From: Lachnospiraceae bacterium UBA3732
Lineage (GTDB): Bacteria > Bacillota > Clostridia > Lachnospirales > Lachnospiraceae
DNA length: 64,000 bases
Reading direction: 5' to 3'
NCBI GenBank assembly: GCA_002372545.1
Contig: DFHD01000083.1
Location: forward strand, 8,837 to 72,836
This document shows, one piece after another, positions 59,141 through 64,000 of the stretch (position 1 is the first letter of the stretch; each line of letters begins with the position of its first letter). The notes below the pieces were generated by a model. That model was not told where the DNA came from. It ran no database searches and saw only the letters and a program-made list of their open reading frames with translations. The translations under genes and the position numbers were made by a program.

Positions 59141-60838
59141 ATGTCTGTAAAAAAGAAAAAGACCGGATATGACGTAAGCAGATCCGGAAGGCCGTCGGAT
59201 ATTACGGCGGCCGTATTTGTGATTTACATGCTTACAGTATTTGCCTGCTGGATGCATAATAAATATTTTGATATTACCGGTACGAGGGCGGAAGTGTTCC
59301 GGGAGGGAGCGGGATTCTTTTTCATCATTTTTGTCATGGCATTCTTTTTTGAAAAATCCCTGGCTGCTTATTATGATGTTAAGCTTCCCGTCCTGCACAG
59401 GGATGAACCGCTTTTTGCATCGCCTGTTTTATGGATGGGCCTTTTCACGATCGCAAATCTGGCGGCTTTTTTCATGGCTCCCGGGAAAAAGGCGGCATGG
59501 ACAGGGCAGGAGGGAAGGCAGTTCGGCCTCTATATGATCCTTATGCTCTTTTTCATGGTGCTTGCCCTTACGCGCGGAGTGCGTGTTTCTGTCTGGATTT
59601 TCTATATCGCCTGTCTGGTGGCGGTGGCTGCGGTTGTGATGGCGGTGCTCCAGCATTTCGGGCATGATGTGTTTCATCTGCGGAGGGATATTAAGGAGGG
59701 GCAGCAGGAAAGGTTTATCTCTTTTTTCGGCAATCTGAATACCTATGCTTCGTATCTGGCCATGGTCATCCCCTTCTTCTGGGGCGTATTTGCTTTATCG
59801 GACAGGAAAGCTCTGCGGATCCCTGCGGGCTTTTGTCTCACGGCTCTGGCGCTTGGCGTTCTTCCGGCGAAGAGTGATAATATCTATATCGGCCTTGCTG
59901 CGGCTGGCATCTTTCTTCTTTTTATTTCCATCAGAAGGGGAAGAATCCTGGAATGGACCGGAGGGGCGTTTCTTCTATCTGCCGGACTCTTCCTTATGGC
60001 GGTTCTGAACCGGAAACTGAAGGGAAGCAGGAAGCATCTCAACGGAGCGGCTAAGCTTCTGGAAAACCGGAAGGGGATGGCTGCGCTGTTTCTTTTGCTG
60101 GCTGTTCTCACTGTTCTGTTTTATCTCCTGAAAAAAAGGAGGAAGGGCGTTTATGATGCGCTTTCCGGAAAGAAAACGGTCATGGCGGCAGCTCTTCTGC
60201 TGGTGCTTCTTTTCACTGGAGGATTTCTCTATCTTCGCCATACCGGCAGTGATCTCGTAAGGTGGAATGATAAATGGGGCACCTACCGCGGATATATCTG
60301 GAGAAGGGGCTTTTCTCTCTTCCGGGATGCCGGACCCATGCAGGAGCTTTTCGGTTATGGAAACGAAACGGTTCGCGGACTTATGCATGACCGGTATTAT
60401 GAGGAAATGACAAGGATCACAAAGCAGGTTTATGATAATCTGCATAATGAGCTGCTGCAATATCTGGTGACAACGGGGCTTTTCGGCATGATCGCATATC
60501 TTGGGTGGTTTATTACCGCGATGCGGATGCTGGTAAGGAAGGGCGCTGTCATGCTGCAGAGTCCGGCAGATGATGAGGCGGAAATTCAGCGTAGGGACGC
60601 AGGGAAAAAGCCGGCAAATGATGCGAAGAAACCGCTGCAAAAAGGCGCAAAGAAAACGCCGCAGAAAGATGCGGGAGCGGTGTGCCTTGCTCTTGCTGCT
60701 GCATGTGCCGGATATTTTGCCCAGGGACTGGTGAATCTGAATCAGCCGATCACAACACCGTATTTCTTCTTCGCGGCGGCCCTGGGAATTGGTATCATCC
60801 GGGGACGGGAAAATGTGGAGATGGATTTGGAAGAGTGA
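59141..60838 (+). CDS. O-antigen ligase/polymerase-like membrane protein
   Basis: 565 residues with about 12 hydrophobic helices. The Wzy/WaaL-type domain is suggested by the outside loop with W-G-T-Y-R-G-Y-I-W-R-R-G and H-N-E-L-L-Q-Y-L-V-T-T-G near residue 440, a pattern shared by O-antigen ligases and polymerases. A basic, Lys/Ala-rich loop (about 495-525) lies near the end. It might add glycan to a wall polymer or to protein. The ATG at 59141 follows AAAGGGAAG. No glycosyltransferases are adjacent, so its role cannot be narrowed. Confidence 0.75.
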   Translation: MSVKKKKTGYDVSRSGRPSDITAAVFVIYMLTVFACWMHNKYFDITGTRAEVFREGAGFFFIIFVMAFFFEKSLAAYYDVKLPVLHRDEPLFASPVLWMGLFTIANLAAFFMAPGKKAAWTGQEGRQFGLYMILMLFFMVLALTRGVRVSVWIFYIACLVAVAAVVMAVLQHFGHDVFHLRRDIKEGQQERFISFFGNLNTYASYLAMVIPFFWGVFALSDRKALRIPAGFCLTALALGVLPAKSDNIYIGLAAAGIFLLFISIRRGRILEWTGGAFLLSAGLFLMAVLNRKLKGSRKHLNGAAKLLENRKGMAALFLLLAVLTVLFYLLKKRRKGVYDALSGKKTVMAAALLLVLLFTGGFLYLRHTGSDLVRWNDKWGTYRGYIWRRGFSLFRDAGPMQELFGYGNETVRGLMHDRYYEEMTRITKQVYDNLHNELLQYLVTTGLFGMIAYLGWFITAMRMLVRKGAVMLQSPADDEAEIQRRDAGKKPANDAKKPLQKGAKKTPQKDAGAVCLALAAACAGYFAQGLVNLNQPITTPYFFFAAALGIGIIRGRENVEMDLEE

Positions 60839-60862
60839 ATGGTAAATGAACAGTTACAGAGA

Positions 60863-60891
60863 TTGTACAAATCCTGGTTCTGTGTTATAAT
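60863..60891 (+). promoter_or_regulatory. tyrS promoter
   Basis: TTGTAC (60863-60868) and TATAAT (60886-60891), 17 bases apart. The leader of about 75 bases has a CTCCCG/CGGGAAG hairpin but is too short for a T-box. Confidence 0.8.
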
Positions 60892-60975
60892 AGCTCGCAG
60901 GCTGCTCCCGACAAAACGGGAAGGCTGCTGATTTCTGCCGTTGGAGCGGCATTATGATGATAAGGAGACAGATTG

Positions 60976-62205
60976 ATGAAGATTTTTGAAGAACTGACTG
61001 CAAGGGGGCTGATCGCCCAGACCACAGATGAACCGGAGATCCGGGAGCTGGTGAATAACGGGAAGGCCACCTTTTATATCGGCTTTGATCCGACTGCCGA
61101 CAGCCTTCATGTAGGCCATTTTATGGCTCTTTGCCTGATGAAGAGACTGCAGATGGCAGGAAATCGTCCCATCGCCCTGGTTGGCGGCGGTACAGGCATG
61201 ATCGGAGACCCCTCCGGCCGTACCGATATGCGGAAGATGATGACTACGGAAACCATCGATCACAACTGCGAATGCTTTAAGAAGCAGATGAGCCGTTTTA
61301 TTGAATTCGGTGAGGATAAGGCGTTGATGGTCAATAATGCAGACTGGCTCAGAGATCTGAACTATATCGAATTTATCCGGGATATCGGTTCCCAGTTCAG
61401 CGTAAATAAGATGCTGGCGGCCGAGTGCTACAAGCAGCGTCTGGAGAGGGGACTCAACTTCCTGGAATTCAATTACATGCTGATGCAGGGCTATGATTTC
61501 TACATGCTCTATCAGAAGTATGGCTGCAACATGGAATTCGGCGGCGACGACCAGTGGTCCAATATGCTGGCCGGCACAGAGCTTATCCGCAAGAAGCTGG
61601 GCAAGGATGCCTATGCCATGACCATAACGCTGCTGCTTAATTCCGAGGGCAAGAAGATGGGAAAAACAGCAAAGGGCGCCGTGTGGCTCGATCCGGATAA
61701 AACTACACCCTACGATTTCTACCAGTATTGGAGAAATGTGGGTGATCAGGATGTACTGAAGTGCCTGAAGATGCTGACCTTCCTTCCTCTTGAGCAGATT
61801 CAGGAAATGGAAAAATGGGAGGGTCAGGAGCTGAATCAGGCGAAGGTGATCCTGGCTAAAGAGTTGACAGAACTGGTTCATGGCAAGGATGAGGCAGAGA
61901 AGGCTGATGTGGCAGCTAAGGCTATCTTTATGGCGGGTACCACTGAGAATATGCCGGAAACAGAGATCGATTCCTCCGACTTCCGTGAGGATGGTACGGT
62001 TGATTGCCAGGCGCTTCTGGTGAAGGCGGGACTGGTCAAGACCAGAACAGAGGGACGCCGGGCCATAGAGCAGGGCGGCGTTCAGGTAAACGGAGAGAAG
62101 GTTATGGATGTGAAGGCAGCCTATACAAAGGATGCCTTTGCAGAGGAATTTGTCCTTCGCAGGGGAAAGAAAAATTACCGGAAGATCGTGCTGAAGGAAG
62201 ACTGA
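60976..62205 (+). CDS. tyrS: Tyrosyl-tRNA synthetase
   Basis: 409 residues. A class I synthetase: the HIGH-type motif is H-V-G-H near residue 46, Y-I-G-F-D-P-T holds the tyrosine pocket, G-G-D-D-Q-W the amino-acid site, and G-K-K-M-G-K-T is the KMSKS-type loop. The last 70 residues are an S4 RNA-binding domain. The ATG at 60976 follows AAGGAGA; the TTG just before is less well placed. Confidence 0.96.
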   Translation: MKIFEELTARGLIAQTTDEPEIRELVNNGKATFYIGFDPTADSLHVGHFMALCLMKRLQMAGNRPIALVGGGTGMIGDPSGRTDMRKMMTTETIDHNCECFKKQMSRFIEFGEDKALMVNNADWLRDLNYIEFIRDIGSQFSVNKMLAAECYKQRLERGLNFLEFNYMLMQGYDFYMLYQKYGCNMEFGGDDQWSNMLAGTELIRKKLGKDAYAMTITLLLNSEGKKMGKTAKGAVWLDPDKTTPYDFYQYWRNVGDQDVLKCLKMLTFLPLEQIQEMEKWEGQELNQAKVILAKELTELVHGKDEAEKADVAAKAIFMAGTTENMPETEIDSSDFREDGTVDCQALLVKAGLVKTRTEGRRAIEQGGVQVNGEKVMDVKAAYTKDAFAEEFVLRRGKKNYRKIVLKED

Positions 62206-62211
62206 TCATAA

Positions 62212-62274
62212 GCTGATCAAGGGCTGAAAAAGGCTGATCAGGGGCTGAGCAAAGCTGATCAAGGGCTGGGCAGG
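62212..62274 (+). repeat. 21-bp tandem repeat, three copies
   Basis: GCTGATCAAGGGCTG-type units begin at 62212, 62233 and 62254. They follow the tyrS stop and give no credible gene. Confidence 0.85.
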
Positions 62275-62345
62275 GCTTGATCACAGTCTGATCGATGGAA
62301 ATGGGAAATACTGCTATTTGGTAAGGGAGATACTTGGGGGGTAAA

Positions 62346-63497
62346 ATGATACTGGGAAAGTTTGCTACGACTGTTCGCGAAAAGCTGCACGGCAGCCAGC
62401 AGGCGGAGGTGGAAGAAGAGGTAGTAAAGGAGCTGCAGCTCTACACCCGTGAGGGCAAGTTTTATATTCTGATCGTGGATTCCGGTGAGGAAAATGTCCG
62501 CCTGATCCGGGAGACGGCCGAAAAGACGGGCTGCGAGGTAACGGTGGCGGAAAATGGTATTGCCTGCATGGAAAAGGCAATGAAGGACCGGTATGATGTT
62601 ATTCTTCTGACACTCAGCATGGCGAGAATGGACGGTCTGCAGACACTGCATAACCTTCGCAGTGTAGGCGGAAGCCGCTGCCGTGATTCCCGGGTCTACT
62701 GCATGCTGGAAACGGATGAAAAGCGGGATGAGGCAGAGCTTCTGGCTGACGGCTTCAGCGGAGTAGTGAGAAAACCGGTTCAAGAGGCTGCCATTCTGGA
62801 TATTATTGTCCGGAATGCGCCCCAAAAGATGCTTCCGGATGATGAGGAGTTTCTGGAGGAAATCAAAACACGTGCAGAGGATGCCCGAAAACTGGAGGGC
62901 GCCGGGATCTTTCTTTCTTCGGGACTTGCCAGCTGCGGAGGGGATATGAACCTTTACCGCGAGGCGGCAAAAACCTTTACCGAGAACTACCGCGAGCGTT
63001 CTCTGGCCGCGGCATCCAGTCTCTTTGCGGCTGAAGAAAGAGAGTATATGGATCTCGTCAGAGAGGAAAGAGAGGCCTGCCGCGAGCTGGGCGTGAGCCG
63101 GCTTTCGGATGCCTTTGACGATCACGTGAATATGGCAAAGGATGGTGAACTGGAAATTGCCGAGCTCCATCTGCATAAAGTCATGGAGGAATGGGAGGCG
63201 GTAGTCGGACGCTTTGCGGAATGGCTGGATATCCCGAAGCCGGAGAGCAGGATAGATGAGATCTTTCATGCAAAGACAAACGGGATCCGTCTTTCCAATA
63301 AGGACGTTCTCGAACGGATCGAGATGATCCTGGATTCGCTGAAGGAAACCGAGGTTGTCATTGCCGGTGAGCGGATCACCAAGACTCTGAATTATGTATT
63401 GAAGGATATTACCCGTCACAAGCTCTTTGTTGCCCGGGAGGAGATCGGTAATGGCCGGCTGGAAAGAGCAAGTGCAATCTTATCTGCCATGCTTTAA
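62346..63497 (+). CDS. Degenerate receiver protein with helical Hpt-like domain
   Basis: 383 residues. A receiver fold (about 38-155) begins I-L-I-V-D-S-G-E and ends V-R-K-P-V, but the phospho-acceptor site V-I-L-L-T-L-S-M-A-R-M-D-G has Thr89 where Asp is expected. The following helical part (about 185-300) has the layout of an Hpt four-helix bundle (G-L-A-S-C-G-G-D-M-N-L-Y, then R-E-Y-M-D-L-V) but lacks the phospho-His. The final helical part is unknown. Both sites look unable to carry phosphate. It is probably a protein-binding scaffold. The ATG follows GGGGGG. Confidence 0.75.
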   Translation: MILGKFATTVREKLHGSQQAEVEEEVVKELQLYTREGKFYILIVDSGEENVRLIRETAEKTGCEVTVAENGIACMEKAMKDRYDVILLTLSMARMDGLQTLHNLRSVGGSRCRDSRVYCMLETDEKRDEAELLADGFSGVVRKPVQEAAILDIIVRNAPQKMLPDDEEFLEEIKTRAEDARKLEGAGIFLSSGLASCGGDMNLYREAAKTFTENYRERSLAAASSLFAAEEREYMDLVREEREACRELGVSRLSDAFDDHVNMAKDGELEIAELHLHKVMEEWEAVVGRFAEWLDIPKPESRIDEIFHAKTNGIRLSNKDVLERIEMILDSLKETEVVIAGERITKTLNYVLKDITRHKLFVAREEIGNGRLERASAILSAML

Positions 63498-63515
63498 AAG
63501 CGTTTCTGTATCCGG

Positions 63516-63902
63516 CTATGAGATCAGATCGATAGGCTCCACTCCGGTAGTGTTCCGGAGCTGGAGCTTTTTCTTCTGCTTTTTCCGGTCCCGGCGCTCT
63601 GCCTCAGAAAGAAGTGATTTCTGTTTTTTCCGGATGTGCGTCCGCGGCATCTGATACTTGAAGGCCTGCTGCTCGGCAACATATTCCACCGGCATGCAGT
63701 GGGTGGCATAATCGATGAGGTCCATATCATAAATGTTGGACAGAACAGCGATCACCTCTGCGGAGGGCTGGCATCTGCCTGTTTCCATATTGCTGATGTT
63801 CTGCCTTGTGGTATGCAGGATGGAGGCCACTTCGTCCTGTGTCAGATTATGTGCACGCCTCAGAGAACGGAGCAGATCGCCCCAGAATATTTCCATTTCC
63901 AT
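63516..63902 (-). CDS. XRE-family HTH regulator
   Basis: 128 residues. HTH near residues 8-62: L-R-R-A-H-N-L-T-Q-D-E-V-A, T-T-R-Q-N-I-S-N-M-E-T-G-R. A helical, very basic tail (K-K-Q-K-K-K-L-Q) follows. AAAGGAAC lies before the ATG on the minus strand. It converges on the degenerate receiver gene 18 bases away. The target is unknown. Confidence 0.85.
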   Translation of the reverse strand: MEMEIFWGDLLRSLRRAHNLTQDEVASILHTTRQNISNMETGRCQPSAEVIAVLSNIYDMDLIDYATHCMPVEYVAEQQAFKYQMPRTHIRKKQKSLLSEAERRDRKKQKKKLQLRNTTGVEPIDLIS

Positions 63903-64000
63903 TTTTTGTTCCTTTCTGTTTCGTTTTTCCTGTAAATTGTGGTATGATAGGAATGCGTTTTCGATAAAAAGATGGTATCACAGAAAGAAACCGCAATTCC
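63903..64000 (+). other. Window end without a gene
   Basis: Nothing coding is seen. TGTAAA with TATGAT about 14 bases on (63931-63950) is a possible promoter for a gene beyond the window. Confidence 0.4.

Noticed and set aside
60892..60975. T-box riboswitch before tyrS
   Set aside because: The leader is only about 75 bases and has no T-box core or antiterminator of the usual size.

Overview
The window looks like chromosomal DNA from an anaerobic, Gram-positive clostridium, most likely a Lachnospiraceae-type gut or rumen bacterium. The reasons are strong GGAGG ribosome sites, TTGACA/TATAAT promoters, a LexA box of the Bacillus/Clostridium type, sortase-anchored pili, S-layer-homology and ChW surface domains, an Lsa-like ABC-F protein, and moderate GC content. 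The family-level assignment is inference. Genes run mostly on the + strand; the exceptions are two pairs at 39.5-40.6 kb and 55.6-57.5 kb and one gene near the end.

Layout. 1-1 kb: the end of an unknown gene and a GNAT acetyltransferase. 1.2-12.4 kb: a pilus operon in the order sipA-like pseudo-signal peptidase, Spy0128-type backbone pilin, class B sortase, minor or base pilin, and a 2244-residue tip adhesin with a fibro-slime domain and SpaA-type domains. The first four genes follow the order of streptococcal FCT-3/4 pilus islands. A 12-bp motif recurs three times in and around the minor pilin and adhesin leader. 12.5-17.8 kb: a two-component system with its MacB/BceAB-like ABC exporter. 17.9-19.9 kb: a candidate small RNA, then an Lsa-like ABC-F resistance gene with a seven-residue leader peptide and an attenuator. 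20-24 kb: a methyltransferase, a HAD hydrolase, an AT-rich tract, an unknown gene, a PD-(D/E)XK-like protein and a C_GCAxxG_C_C protein.

24.4-32.3 kb: an 1111-residue unknown protein, then an HTH protein, a duplicated-domain surface protein, a membrane Ser/Thr kinase and a membrane-anchored nuclease. 32.4-39.4 kb: an SOS-controlled PcrA/UvrD helicase followed by two tandem paralogues that join a sigma-70 region-2-like domain to a transmembrane helix and a large outside domain. 39.5-43.5 kb: a membrane protein, a glycerophosphodiesterase, a MazG remnant, a PHP phosphatase, a 39-bp (13-codon) tandem repeat and a ClpX paralogue. 43.5-53.7 kb: an SLH surface protein, a polysaccharide deacetylase, a folate operon (FolC, an HD protein, and an apparent FolB-FolK-prephenate dehydratase fusion) and a GH25 lysozyme with nine ChW repeats.

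53.8-64 kb: infC (apparent ATC start)-rpmI-rplT behind an L20-type leader, tRNA-Leu(AAG), a histidine kinase paired with an unusual XRE-receiver protein, a diguanylate cyclase, an O-antigen-ligase-like protein, tyrS, a degenerate receiver protein and an XRE regulator.

Most novel candidates: the folate/phenylalanine trifunctional fusion, the paired sigma-like transmembrane proteins, the XRE-receiver regulator, the catalytically altered SipA in a class B sortase pilus, the ABC-F attenuator with its upstream RNA, and two unexplained repeat families (an 82-bp dispersed element and the 13-codon array).
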